Positions 23,954 to 32,071 of a stretch of 64,000 bases of DNA are shown piece after piece. The notes beneath the pieces are model-generated. The model was not told where the DNA came from, did no database searches, and saw nothing but the letters and a program-made list of their open reading frames with translations. Where the stretch lies: contig NZ_RJKL01000001.1 in NCBI RefSeq assembly GCF_003751945.1, positions 6,200,001 through 6,264,000 of the forward strand. Reading direction: 5' to 3'. This stretch comes from Couchioplanes caeruleus (GTDB taxonomy: Bacteria > Actinomycetota > Actinomycetes > Mycobacteriales > Micromonosporaceae). The position numbers were made by a program, and so were the translations under genes. How positions within the stretch are numbered: position 1 is the stretch's first letter; the number at the start of each line of letters is the position of its first letter.

Positions 23954-25231
23954 TCAGTCGTCGGTGCGGGACAGGGGGCGGAGGCGGATGCGGGTGATGG
24001 CGCGGCCGGTCACCTCGACGACCTCGGCCGTGAATTCCGGGAGGGTGACGATTTCGCCCGGCGCGGTGGGGATGTGGCCGAGGGCGGCCAGCAGCATTCC
24101 CGCGACCGTCGTGTAGTCGCCCTCGTCCTGGCCGTTGCCGTCGAAGCCGATGTCCGGCAGGTCGTGAATCGGGAAGGAGCCCGCCATCAGCAGGGCGCCG
24201 TCCGGCTCCTTGACGACGGCCTGGACGTCGCGGTCGGTTTCGTCGTAGATCTCGCCGACGATCTCCTCGACCAGGTCCTCCATGGTCACGATGCCGTCGA
24301 TGGCTCCGCGCTCGTCGACGACCATGGCCAGTTGCTGGCGTTCCGCGCGCATCTGGCGCAGGGCGTCGGAGACGCGCAGCGTCTCGGGAAGGAAGAGGCC
24401 CGGCCGGGCGACCGCGTCGACCGGGCCCTCGGTGCCGACGAGGTCGCGCAGATGTACCACGCCGATGACGTCGTCGAGCCCGGCCGGGCCGACCACCGGC
24501 GCCCGGGTGTGGCCGCCGGCGATGAGCCGGTCGAGGGCGTCGCGGCAGCGCAGGCCGGTGGCGAGGGAGACCACGTCGCGGCGCGGGACGAGGATCTCCC
24601 GCAGGATGCGGTCGGCGATCTCGAAGGCTCCCGAGATGATCGTGCGCTGTTCGGCGGAGAAGTCCTGCTGCGCGGCGACCATGTCGCGGATCTCCTCGGT
24701 GCTGACCTCCTCGCGCTGCGCCCGGGGGTCGCCGCCGGCCAGCCGCACGGCCAGGTCGGTGGACTTGCTCAGCAGCCACACCGCCGGACGGGAGACCGTC
24801 GAGAGCAGGTCCAGCGGGCGGGCGACCAGCAGGGCCCATCCTTCCGTACGCTGCATCGCGATCCGCTTCGGCGCGAGCTCCCCGATCACCAGGGTGACGA
24901 AGGTCAGCACGATCGTGACCAGCACGATGGCGGTCGGCCGGGCGGCGGCACCGAGGAATCCCAGCGGCTCGATCAAAGGCTCGGACAGGGACACCGCGGC
25001 GGCCGCCGAGGCGAGGAAGCCGGCCAGCGTGATGCCGATCTGGATCGTCGCCAGGAACCGGTTGGGGTCGCGGGTCAGCCGGGCGAGCACCCGCCCGGAC
25101 CGCGAGGTGCGCTCCAACTTGTGCACCTGGCTGTCACGCAGTGACACCAGGGCCATCTCACTGCCGGAGAAGGCCGCGTTCACGAGTACGAGCACCAGCA
25201 CGAGCACGAGCTGCCCGCCTATGCCATCCAC
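23954..25231 (-). CDS. CNNM/CorC-family (hemolysin C-like) membrane protein
   Basis: A 425-residue inner-membrane protein with DUF21, CBS pair and CorC/HlyC C-terminal domains, a family linked to Mg2+/Co2+ transport or homeostasis. TM segments lie at the N-terminus (GGQLVLVLVLVLVNAAFSGS), in IQIGITLAGFLASAAAAVSL and IVLVTIVLTFVTLVIGELAPK. The conserved GELAPKRIAMQ and STEEIRDMV follow; the CBS region includes ILVPRRDVV and MVVDERGAIDGIVTMEDLVE; the C-terminal DEGDYTTVAGMLL fits CorC_HlyC. ATG 25231. It is alone, with the biotin operon upstream in the same direction about 100 bases away. Confidence 0.92.
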   Translation of the reverse strand: MDGIGGQLVLVLVLVLVNAAFSGSEMALVSLRDSQVHKLERTSRSGRVLARLTRDPNRFLATIQIGITLAGFLASAAAAVSLSEPLIEPLGFLGAAARPTAIVLVTIVLTFVTLVIGELAPKRIAMQRTEGWALLVARPLDLLSTVSRPAVWLLSKSTDLAVRLAGGDPRAQREEVSTEEIRDMVAAQQDFSAEQRTIISGAFEIADRILREILVPRRDVVSLATGLRCRDALDRLIAGGHTRAPVVGPAGLDDVIGVVHLRDLVGTEGPVDAVARPGLFLPETLRVSDALRQMRAERQQLAMVVDERGAIDGIVTMEDLVEEIVGEIYDETDRDVQAVVKEPDGALLMAGSFPIHDLPDIGFDGNGQDEGDYTTVAGMLLAALGHIPTAPGEIVTLPEFTAEVVEVTGRAITRIRLRPLSRTDD

Positions 25232-25330
25232 GACAGATACCGCTCCTCGGCGTATGGATCATGAGACCCACACGCTAGCGACAGACGGTGACCGCCGGGT
25301 GGCGCCGGGCGGAAAACCCCCCGCGACGGC

Positions 25331-26290
25331 TCAGCTGATCTCGTCGGCCCAGACCCGCCAGTCGTCCAGGACGCCGTAGAGCGCCGGGGTGAGCCAGCCC
25401 GGCGCCGAACGCTGGAAGACGCCCGGTTCCATCTGGCCCGCGCCGTCCGGCAGGGCGCCGACGAGGTGGGGGACCAGCTCCGTCAGGTTGGCCCAGTGGA
25501 CCAGCTCGGGCTCCGCCGGCCAGGCGCCGAGGACGACCTTGGCCGGTACGCCACGGCGGTCGAGCGCCTCCAGGGTGAGCGCCGTGTGGTTGAGCGTGCC
25601 GAGCCCGGCGCGCGCCACCACGATCGTCTGCACGCCCAGCGTGGTCGCCAGGTCGGCCAGGGTCCACGCCTCGCCGGAGGGCCGTACGCCCATCGGGACC
25701 AGCAGGCCGCCGGCCCCCTCGACGAGCACGAGGTCGTGCTGGGCCGACTCGGACCGGACGGCGTCGACCACCTCGTAGAGCTCCAGCGGCGCCATGCCGG
25801 CGATCCGCGCCGCGGCCAGCGGGGCCAGCGGCTCCGGGTACGACCGCAGCGTGCGGCAGGTGTGCGGGGCGGCGAGGTGGGTGACCCGGTCGATGTCGGT
25901 GGGGTCGCCGAGGGCGGTGCCCGTCTGCCCCGGTTTGACCACCGCCACCCGCAATCCGGCGGCCTGCGCGGCCGCGGCGACGGCGGCCGTGACGACGGTC
26001 TTGCCGACGTCGGTGTCCGTGCCGGTGATGAGCACGATGCCCCGCCACTCCCCGGACTGCGCGGGCCGGGCGCGAACCTCGGACGCGGGCGCGGGAGCGG
26101 TGAGCGCGGCCACATCGGCGTCGGCGGGATCGGCGGGCCCCACGCCGGGCGAGACGGGCGCCTCCGGAAGAGAACCGGGGTCCGCGGGAGAATTCGGTAT
26201 GCCGGGCGCGGGCGGGATGGTCGCGGGCGGGACCGGGCGGGGCTCCTCCTCGGGGGACTGCGGGGGAGCGGTCTGGTCGCCGGTCGTCAT
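25331..26290 (-). CDS. bioD: Dethiobiotin synthase with Pro-rich N-terminal extension
   Basis: ATP-dependent carboxylation of diaminopelargonate to dethiobiotin. The catalytic part (from about residue 85) has the P-loop VLITGTDTDVGKTVVTAAV, VAVVKPGQTGT, and the EGAGGLLVPMG block, with a C-terminus typical of actinobacterial BioD. The first about 80 residues are Pro/Ala/Glu-rich and low complexity, not found in standard BioD (about 230 residues). The ATG at 26290 overlaps the bioF stop (ATGA), which supports that start, but a later unannotated start cannot be excluded. It is the second gene of bioF-bioD. Confidence 0.9.
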   Translation of the reverse strand: MTTGDQTAPPQSPEEEPRPVPPATIPPAPGIPNSPADPGSLPEAPVSPGVGPADPADADVAALTAPAPASEVRARPAQSGEWRGIVLITGTDTDVGKTVVTAAVAAAAQAAGLRVAVVKPGQTGTALGDPTDIDRVTHLAAPHTCRTLRSYPEPLAPLAAARIAGMAPLELYEVVDAVRSESAQHDLVLVEGAGGLLVPMGVRPSGEAWTLADLATTLGVQTIVVARAGLGTLNHTALTLEALDRRGVPAKVVLGAWPAEPELVHWANLTELVPHLVGALPDGAGQMEPGVFQRSAPGWLTPALYGVLDDWRVWADEIS

Positions 26291-27423
26291 GGTGCGCACT
26301 CCACGATCACGTCCAGGGCGCGGTCGAAGTCCGCCGCCGAGATACCCGCGTTCAGCGTCAGTCGCAGGCGGGAGGAGCCGTCCGGTGTGGAGGGCGGCCG
26401 GAAGCAGCCCACCGCGATGTCCCGGTCGCGGCAGTCCGCCGCCCAGGCCAGGGCCGCCTCCGGCCCCGGAGCCAGCACCGACAGCACACCCGCCGCCGGT
26501 GCGGAGACCTCGAAGCCGGCCGCGCGCAGCCGGCGTACGGTGAGGGCGGCGCGCTCCCGCAGGATCGCCCGCCGGTCGTCGGCGTCGCGGGCGATGCGCA
26601 GGGCCGCGTGGACCCCGGCGACGACCGCGGGAGGCGGCGCCGTGTCGTAGATGAACGTGCGGCCCGTGTCGACGAGGTGCCGGATCAGCGGCTCGGGGCC
26701 TGCGACGACGCCGCCCGCACCGCCCAGGGACTTGGAGAGCGTGGCCGTGACGACCACGTCGGGGGCGCCCGCCAGGCCCGCCGCCGCCACGCCGCCCGCG
26801 CCCCGGTCGCCGAGCAGGCCGAGCGCGTGGGCGTCGTCGACCAGCATCAGCGCGCCGTACGCGGAGGTCACCTCGTGCAGGGCGGCGAGCGGGGCGAGGT
26901 CGCCGTCGACGGAGAAGACCGACTCGGTGACGAACACGGCGGGGCGTCCGGGACGGGCCGCGAGGATGGTCGCCAGCGCGGACGGGTCGGCGTGCGGGGC
27001 GACGACCACCTCGGCGCCCGAGCCGCGGCAGCCGTCGATCAGGGACGCGTGGTTGTAACGGTCGGAGACCAACAGCGTGCCCGGTTCGGCGAGCGCGCGG
27101 ACCGCGCCGAGGTTGGCCAGGAAGCCCGACGAGTAGACCAGCGCCCGCGGAAAACCCAGCCACTGTGCGAGATCCGACTCGAGGTCGGCATGGGGCATGG
27201 TGGAGCCGCGGACGAGACGCGAACCGGTGGCGCCCAGCCCGTACGCCCGCAGTGCCTCGACCGCCGCACCCACCACCTCGGGGTGGACCGCCAGGCCGAG
27301 ATAGTCGTTGCCGGCCAGGTCGACGACGGTGTCGCCGGCGGCGCGCGGCCGCAGCGTGCGGGTGAGCCCGGCCTTCGCCCGCACGCGGGCCTGGCGCTCC
27401 AGCGCCTCCTGCCAGCCCGTCAC
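26287..27423 (-). CDS. bioF: 8-amino-7-oxononanoate synthase
   Basis: PLP-dependent condensation of pimeloyl-thioester with alanine, entering the biotin ring pathway. The 378-residue protein has the family start (WQEALERQARVRAKAGLTR, LDLAGNDYLG-like NDYLGLA), the substrate block GATGSRLVRGSTMPHADLE, the cofactor Asp in LMLVDDAHALG and the PLP Lys in VTATLSKSLGGAGG. GTG 27423 is chosen for its GGGGG ribosome binding site and because longer starts would run into the divergent bioB leader. bioF-bioD is divergent from bioB across a 97-bp gap that must hold both promoters. bioA is not in this window. Confidence 0.94.
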   Translation of the reverse strand: MTGWQEALERQARVRAKAGLTRTLRPRAAGDTVVDLAGNDYLGLAVHPEVVGAAVEALRAYGLGATGSRLVRGSTMPHADLESDLAQWLGFPRALVYSSGFLANLGAVRALAEPGTLLVSDRYNHASLIDGCRGSGAEVVVAPHADPSALATILAARPGRPAVFVTESVFSVDGDLAPLAALHEVTSAYGALMLVDDAHALGLLGDRGAGGVAAAGLAGAPDVVVTATLSKSLGGAGGVVAGPEPLIRHLVDTGRTFIYDTAPPPAVVAGVHAALRIARDADDRRAILRERAALTVRRLRAAGFEVSAPAAGVLSVLAPGPEAALAWAADCRDRDIAVGCFRPPSTPDGSSRLRLTLNAGISAADFDRALDVIVECAP

Positions 27424-27520
27424 GTGCGCCCCCGCAATCACTGATCCGACCGTTTCGTCGGGGAAACTATCACTTACCACCGGCATCCCCGTGGGCCGGA
27501 ATGCCTTGTAGGGTACGGGC

Positions 27521-28516
27521 ATGCCAGAGATCCTCGACCGGGCCCGGGCCCAGGTGCTAGCTGACGGTGTCGGGCTCGACGAGGCGGGCATCCTCGCGGT
27601 GTTGCGCCTTCCCGACGAGGACCTGCCCGAGTTGCTCCAACTTGCTCACGACGTACGCATGAAGTGGTGTGGTCCCGAGGTCGAGGTCGAGGGCATCGTG
27701 TCCCTGAAGACCGGCGGCTGCCCCGAGGACTGCCACTTCTGCTCGCAGTCGGGCCTGTTCACCTCGCCCGTGCGCTCGGTGTGGCTGGACATTCCGTCGC
27801 TGGTCGAGGCGGCCAAGCAGACCGCCGCGACCGGCGCCACGGAGTTCTGCATCGTGGCCGCGGTGCGCGGGCCGGACAAGCGGCTGATGACCCAGATGCG
27901 CGAGGGCGTCGCCGCGATCAAGGAGGCGGTCGACATCCAGGTCGCGGCGAGTCTCGGCATGCTCAGCCAGGAGCAGGTCGACGAGCTCGTCGAGATGGGC
28001 GTGCACCGCTACAACCACAATCTGGAGACCTGCAAGTCCTACTTCCCCAATGTGGTCACCACCCACTCGTGGGAAGAGCGCTGGAGCACGCTGTCGATGG
28101 TCCGCGACTCGGGCATGGAGGTCTGCTGCGGCGGCATCCTGGGCCTCGGCGAGACGATCGAGCAGCGCGCCGAGTTCGCGGCGCAGCTCGCCGCGCTGGA
28201 TCCGCACGAGGTCCCGCTGAACTTCCTCAACCCGCGCCCGGGCACCCCGCTGGGTGACCGCCCGGTGGTGGAGGGCAAGGACGCGCTGCGCGCGATCGCG
28301 GCGTTCCGCCTGGCGATGCCGAAGACCATCCTCCGGTACGCGGGTGGCCGCGAGATCACCCTGGGCGACCTCGGCACCAAGGAGGGCCTGCTCGGTGGCA
28401 TCAACGCGGTGATCGTGGGCAACTACCTGACCACGCTGGGCCGTCCGGCCACGGCGGACATCGAGCTCCTTCAGGAGCTCAAGATGCCCGTCAAGGCGCT
28501 GTCGGCGACCCTGTGA
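27521..28516 (+). CDS. bioB: Biotin synthase BioB
   Basis: Radical SAM enzyme inserting sulfur into dethiobiotin. The 331-residue protein carries the [4Fe-4S] motif [14 protein letters not shown], then the [20 protein letters not shown] barrel start, HRYNHNLET, the [2Fe-2S]/substrate region [14 protein letters not shown] and the C-terminal [13 protein letters not shown] 27521. The stop overlaps the GTG of the small Cys-rich gene that follows (GTGA), matching the actinobacterial layout in which bioB is coupled to an auxiliary protein. Radical SAM and biotin pathway assignments are secure. Confidence 0.97.
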   Translation: MPEILDRARAQVLADGVGLDEAGILAVLRLPDEDLPELLQLAHDVRMKWCGPEVEVEGIVSLKTGGCPEDCHFCSQSGLFTSPVRSVWLDIPSLVEAAKQTAATGATEFCIVAAVRGPDKRLMTQMREGVAAIKEAVDIQVAASLGMLSQEQVDELVEMGVHRYNHNLETCKSYFPNVVTTHSWEERWSTLSMVRDSGMEVCCGGILGLGETIEQRAEFAAQLAALDPHEVPLNFLNPRPGTPLGDRPVVEGKDALRAIAAFRLAMPKTILRYAGGREITLGDLGTKEGLLGGINAVIVGNYLTTLGRPATADIELLQELKMPVKALSATL

Positions 28517-28701
28517 CGGTCCTGGTGTGGTGCGACCGGTGCGGTGAGGAGGCCGATCGGGGCGACCACCGTGCCTGCGCCGCCGCCCGGCGGCTGGAGC
28601 CCCCGCGCTACTGCCCCGACTGTCGGCGCCGGATGAAGGTGCAGGTCGTCCCGACCGGCTGGACGGCCACCTGCGTCGAGCACGGCGTCCGCCATTCCTG
28701 A
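28513..28701 (+). CDS. bsaP: Biotin synthase auxiliary protein (BsaP-like), Cys-rich
   Basis: A 62-residue Cys-rich protein with CDRC near residues 7-10, Cys22, CPDC near 34-37, a basic RRRM and a final Cys-His pair (TCVEHG). This matches the small auxiliary protein found in mycobacteria and other actinobacteria that is needed by their BioB, probably an Fe-S cluster protein assisting sulfur supply or cluster repair. The direct four-base overlap with bioB is the expected context. It was assigned from motif layout and neighbourhood; a generic zinc ribbon is the alternative, less likely given position. Confidence 0.78.
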   Translation: MTVLVWCDRCGEEADRGDHRACAAARRLEPPRYCPDCRRRMKVQVVPTGWTATCVEHGVRHS

Positions 28702-28702
28702 G

Positions 28703-29206
28703 GTGCTGCGCGGCAGGTTGGTGACGCTGCGGCCGGCGACCGAGGATGATGTGCCCGCGCTGGCCGCCGTGCGGGCCACGCCGCAGGTCATGGCCCGCTG
28801 GGGTGGCGGCGACCTCGCCGGCGAGATCCGCGAAGCGATCGCCGAGAAGGGCCTGCACTACCTGGCCGTCTGCCTGGACGGCCGGGTAGTGGGCGCGATC
28901 CAGTGGGCCGCCGAGGAGGACCCGGAGTACCGGCACGCGAGCATGGACATCTTCCTCGACCCGTCGGTGCACGGCCGCGGCGTCGGCACGGACGCGGTGC
29001 GGACCCTCGCCGTCCACCTGGTCGACCACGAGAGGTTCCACCGGCTGGTGATCGACCCGGCGGCCGACAACGAGGCGGCGATCCGCTGCTACGCGAAGGT
29101 GGGGTTCAAGCCCGTCGGGATCATGCGCCAGTACGAGTGCGGCGCCGACGGCACCTGGCACGACGGCCTGCTCATGGATCTGCTGGCCGCCGAGCTGGTG
29201 CGCTGA
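28703..29206 (+). CDS. GNAT acetyltransferase, RimJ/AAC(6')-like
   Basis: A 167-residue GNAT enzyme. Its N-terminus (LRGRLVTLRPATEDDVPAL) and the RWGGGD turn recall AAC(6')-type and RimJ-like enzymes; the acetyl-CoA loop is VHGRGVGTDAVRTL, and AIRCYAKVGFKPVG is the standard C-terminal block. The likely substrate is an amine on a small molecule or protein N-terminus; aminoglycoside resistance cannot be claimed from sequence. GTG 28703 begins one base after the bsaP stop, so it is the third gene of the bioB transcript, though a link to biotin is not evident. Confidence 0.87.
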   Translation: MLRGRLVTLRPATEDDVPALAAVRATPQVMARWGGGDLAGEIREAIAEKGLHYLAVCLDGRVVGAIQWAAEEDPEYRHASMDIFLDPSVHGRGVGTDAVRTLAVHLVDHERFHRLVIDPAADNEAAIRCYAKVGFKPVGIMRQYECGADGTWHDGLLMDLLAAELVR

Positions 29207-29212
29207 CGAAGG

Positions 29213-29962
29213 CTAGGTGCGGTCGAGCGCGACCGGCGGGACACCGGCCAGGTCGAGGCGGTCGCCGAGGATCACCGCGGCGGCGCGGACGAGCTGCGAG
29301 ATCCGATCGACCTCGGTGACGTGGAAAGCGGCGGCGGGCAGGTCGTCGGAATCCGAGCGGGCGACCACGAGCACCAGGCCGGCGCGGCCGAACGGCGCCA
29401 CCGCATACCGGGTGCCGTCGGTGCCGGTCATCGGGCGGGCCCGCAGCGGGGTGATCTCCGGCAGGTGCAGCGGGGAGGGGGCGCGCCAGCTCGCGCACGC
29501 AGGCGTCGGCTCGCTGCCGTGCGGCAGGCGCAGCGACGGCTCGTCGGCGGGCACACGGGGCGCGGCCGTGCGGGCGGCCCAGTCGGCCGGCACCATCGCG
29601 GCGGCGGCCCAGTCGGCGGCGAGCAGGGCCGGCACGGCGTCCACCAGGGTCGCGAGCCCCTCCACCGGATTCGCGGCGATCTGAGCCAGCAGCTCGGCGT
29701 CGTGGCCGCCGGAGACCGGCGCGCCGATCGCCTTCCAGACGCCGTCGACCTGCACCCCGGGGATGGCGGCGAGGCCGGCGAGGAGCCGCTCGACACGGGA
29801 CGCGCCCGGCCAGACGACCGTGAAGTCGTCGACGGCCCGGCCCCCGAGGCGCTCCAGCACCACCACCTGGACGATGTCGGCACCGGCGACACCGAGTGTG
29901 CGCGCCACCTGGCCGAGGGCACCCGGGCGGTCCGGCAGAGTGACCCGTACCCGCAACAACAT
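29213..29962 (-). CDS. ACT domain-containing protein
   Basis: A 249-residue protein with an N-terminal ACT domain (LLRVRVTLPDRPGALGQVART, LGVAGADIVQVVVLE, DDFTVVWP) and a long C-terminal region without recognisable catalytic motifs (GLATLVDAVPALLAADWAAA, PFGRAGLVLVVAR). ACT domains usually sense amino acids, so a regulatory role is plausible. ATG 29962 follows GGAGGAG at good spacing on the minus strand. It is convergent with the GNAT gene, nearly touching, and lies downstream of the LacI gene in the same direction. Target process unknown. Confidence 0.85.
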   Translation of the reverse strand: MLLRVRVTLPDRPGALGQVARTLGVAGADIVQVVVLERLGGRAVDDFTVVWPGASRVERLLAGLAAIPGVQVDGVWKAIGAPVSGGHDAELLAQIAANPVEGLATLVDAVPALLAADWAAAAMVPADWAARTAAPRVPADEPSLRLPHGSEPTPACASWRAPSPLHLPEITPLRARPMTGTDGTRYAVAPFGRAGLVLVVARSDSDDLPAAAFHVTEVDRISQLVRAAAVILGDRLDLAGVPPVALDRT

Positions 29963-30130
29963 GCGACTCCTCCCGTCTGCGACCTGGCACGGCGGTGCCG
30001 TCGTCATGTGGCCTTCAGCCTGCCCTAACGGCGTTTCGCGACTGTTGCACCGCTGTGTCCCGGCCGTCAAAGCACGTGTCCCGCCGTCGCGCGTCCCGCC
30101 CGTCGACGCACCCCTGGAGGGTAGGACGGC

Positions 30131-31147
30131 TCAGGCGGAGGCGCGACGGACCAGATGGGTGTCGAGCAGAACGTGGGAATTCTCGACGGGTTCCTGACGG
30201 ATCCGGCTGACCAGCAACTCCGCCATGCGCCGGCCCATCTCCTCGACGGGCTGGTGCACGGTCGAGAGCGGCGGCTCGCACTGCCGGGCGGACGGCGCGT
30301 CCTCGAAGCCGACGACCCGCACGTCCTGCGGCACCCGTCGGCCCGCCTCGCGCAGGGCGCGCAGGGCGCCGCTCGCCATCAGGTCGGAGGCGGCGAAGAC
30401 GGCGTCGAGGCCGGGCTCGCGGGCCAGCAGGGCGCGCATCGCGGCCGCGCCGCCGTCCTCGGTGAAGTCGCCGTACGCGATGAGCCCGGCGCCGGGCACG
30501 GCGGTGCGGTAACCGGCGAGCCGGGCGCGGCCGACCTCCATGTCCTGGGGGCCGGCGACGGTCGCGACCCGGCCGGCGCCGCCGGCGATCAGATACTCGA
30601 CGGCCTTGCGGGCGCCGGCCGCGTTGTCGACGTCGACGAAGTAGTCGTCGTCGTGCGGCTCGGACGGCCTGCCGCCGAGCACGAACGGCATCCCCCGCTC
30701 GCGCAGCAGCTTCGGCAGCGGATCCTCGTCGTGCAGCGAGAGCAGCAGCACGCCGTCGACGTGCTGGCTGGTCAGGTGGGCTTCGACGCGTTCGCGCTGC
30801 GCGGGCGAGGCCACCATGGCCAGCCACAGTTGCAGCGGCGTCTCCAGCAGGGCCGCGTTGATGCCGCGCAGCACCCCGGCGAAGAACGGTTCGCCGAAGA
30901 CGCGCTCCTGCGACTCCGACACGACCAGGGCGACCGAGTCCGTCCGTTGGGTCACCAGGGAGCGCGCGGCGCGGTTGGGCACGTAGCCCAGCTCGATGAT
31001 CGCCGCCTCGACGGCCGCCCTGGCCTGCGGGCTGACCTGGGAGGATCCGTTCAGGACGCGGGACGCGGTGCCCCGGCCCACCCCGGCGCGCGCCGCCACG
31101 GCGTCGAGCGTCGGGCGGCCCGGGGAGCGGGCGGGCTGCCTCGTCAT
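30131..31147 (-). CDS. LacI-family regulator, CelR/CebR-like group
   Basis: A 338-residue sugar-responsive repressor. The HTH is PTLDAVAARAGVGRGTASRV with the hinge helix LGYVPNRAARSL; the periplasmic-binding-like domain follows (DSVALVVSESQERVFGEPF, GVLLLSLHDEDPLP, GAGRVATVAGPQDMEVGRAR, DAVFAASDLMASGALRALRE). The GVGRGT-SRVLNG recognition helix is of the type found in cellulose-responsive CelR-like repressors, whose sites are TGGGAGCGCTCCCA. A perfect copy of that site occurs at 63935 in this window; no such site is seen at its own promoter. Start ATG 31147. Confidence 0.9.
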   Translation of the reverse strand: MTRQPARSPGRPTLDAVAARAGVGRGTASRVLNGSSQVSPQARAAVEAAIIELGYVPNRAARSLVTQRTDSVALVVSESQERVFGEPFFAGVLRGINAALLETPLQLWLAMVASPAQRERVEAHLTSQHVDGVLLLSLHDEDPLPKLLRERGMPFVLGGRPSEPHDDDYFVDVDNAAGARKAVEYLIAGGAGRVATVAGPQDMEVGRARLAGYRTAVPGAGLIAYGDFTEDGGAAAMRALLAREPGLDAVFAASDLMASGALRALREAGRRVPQDVRVVGFEDAPSARQCEPPLSTVHQPVEEMGRRMAELLVSRIRQEPVENSHVLLDTHLVRRASA

Positions 31148-31216
31148 GAGCGCATTATTCTCCAGCCGGACGATAGCCGCCCGCCCTAGGGCGGCCGGAG
31201 CGCATAGGGTGGCGGC

Positions 31217-31336
31217 ATGATCTGCCGCGCGTGTCGCGAGCAACGGCACAAGGACTGCAGGGGTGGGTCCTGGTGTGACTGCCAGCACCGGCCCGTCGTA
31301 CCGACGCCGCCGGTCACCGGGCCGGCCTCGCCATGA
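31217..31336 (+). CDS. 39-residue Cys-rich microprotein coupled to RibD_C gene
   Basis: A short open frame from ATG 31217 to TGA 31336. The product starts MICRACREQRHKDCRG, continues WCDCQH and ends in a Pro-rich tail. Five Cys and two His (CxxC, C, CxC-x-H) suggest a metal-binding knuckle. GGTGGCGGC is a weak ribosome binding site. Its stop overlaps the ATG of the RibD_C gene (ATGA), a strong sign of translational coupling. Small Cys-rich proteins with this start are seen before pyrimidine-reductase-like genes in actinobacteria by my recollection; function is unknown. Confidence 0.6.
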   Translation: MICRACREQRHKDCRGGSWCDCQHRPVVPTPPVTGPASP

Positions 31337-32028
31337 TCCTCGAAGACCTGCTGGAGCGCTACCCGCGCCGCGCGGAGCCGACGCTGCGGGTCAACTTCGT
31401 CGCCGCCGTCGACGGCGCCGTGACGATCGACGGCAGGTCGAGCGCGCTGGGCGGGCCGGGCGACAAGCAGATCTTCGACCTGCTGCGGATGACCTGCGAC
31501 GCCCTGGTCGTCGCGGCGGGCACGGTCCGCACGGAGAACTACGACGCGTTGCGCCTCGACGAGGCGGGTCGCGCCTGGCGCCGGGCACGGGGACTGCCCG
31601 AGTTTCCGCTCATGGTGGTCGTCTCGGGCTCGCTGGACCTCGACCCCGCCCAGCTCGTCTTCGCCGACGCGCCGATCCGGCCGCTGGTCGTGACGGGCGC
31701 GGGCCAGGCGCCGCCGCCGGGGCTGGCAAAGGTCGCCGAGATCCTCACCCTCGGTGACGATGCGGTGGACCTGGCGGCGATGGTCGCGGAGTTGCACCGG
31801 CGCGGCGCGACCCAGATCCTGTGCGAGGGCGGGCCCCGGCTCTTCGGGGCGCTGATCGCGGCCGACCTGGTCGACGAGGTCTGCCTCACCGTGTCTCCGC
31901 TGCTCACCGGCGGTGGCGCGGGCCGGATCGCGGCCGGCCCGGACGGTCATCCGCCGCGGCGGATGGCCCTGCGCAGCGTCCTGTCCGACGACGACATGCT
32001 CTTCCTCCGGTACGTCCGCAGCCACTGA
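31333..32028 (+). CDS. RibD C-terminal-domain reductase (pyrimidine reductase family)
   Basis: A 231-residue stand-alone RibD_C/DHFR-fold NADPH reductase. Conserved parts: LRVNFVAAVDGAVTIDGRSS, the CDALVVAAGTVRTENYDALR block, and the C-terminal ILCEGGPRLFGALIAADLVDE. It lacks the RibD deaminase domain, so it may work in riboflavin or another flavin/deazaflavin-like pathway, or act on an unrelated substrate; no rib genes are adjacent. The ATG overlaps the stop of the 39-codon Cys-rich gene. The gap to the HerA-like gene is 43 bases and holds a 12-bp palindrome. Confidence 0.88.
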   Translation: MILEDLLERYPRRAEPTLRVNFVAAVDGAVTIDGRSSALGGPGDKQIFDLLRMTCDALVVAAGTVRTENYDALRLDEAGRAWRRARGLPEFPLMVVVSGSLDLDPAQLVFADAPIRPLVVTGAGQAPPPGLAKVAEILTLGDDAVDLAAMVAELHRRGATQILCEGGPRLFGALIAADLVDEVCLTVSPLLTGGGAGRIAAGPDGHPPRRMALRSVLSDDDMLFLRYVRSH

Positions 32029-32044
32029 CGGGGGACACGCGGTC

Positions 32045-32056
32045 CGACAAGTGTCG
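32045..32056. promoter_or_regulatory. 12-bp palindrome before the HerA-like gene
   Basis: CGACAAGTGTCG (32045-32056) reads the same on both strands except the two central bases, and lies 15 bases before the HerA-like ATG. It could be an operator for the end-resection operon. It does not match the actinobacterial LexA box. Confidence 0.3.
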
Positions 32057-32071
32057 TACCTCTGGTGCAAC

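Noticed and set aside
27452..27467. GTTTC/GAAAC inverted repeat in the bioF-bioB gap as a biotin operator
   Set aside because: Only a 5-bp stem and no match to a biotin-regulator consensus that I know; could be chance.
28703..29206. Aminoglycoside 6'-acetyltransferase resistance gene
   Set aside because: Only general AAC(6')/RimJ-like GNAT features are visible; position in the bioB unit gives no support for resistance.
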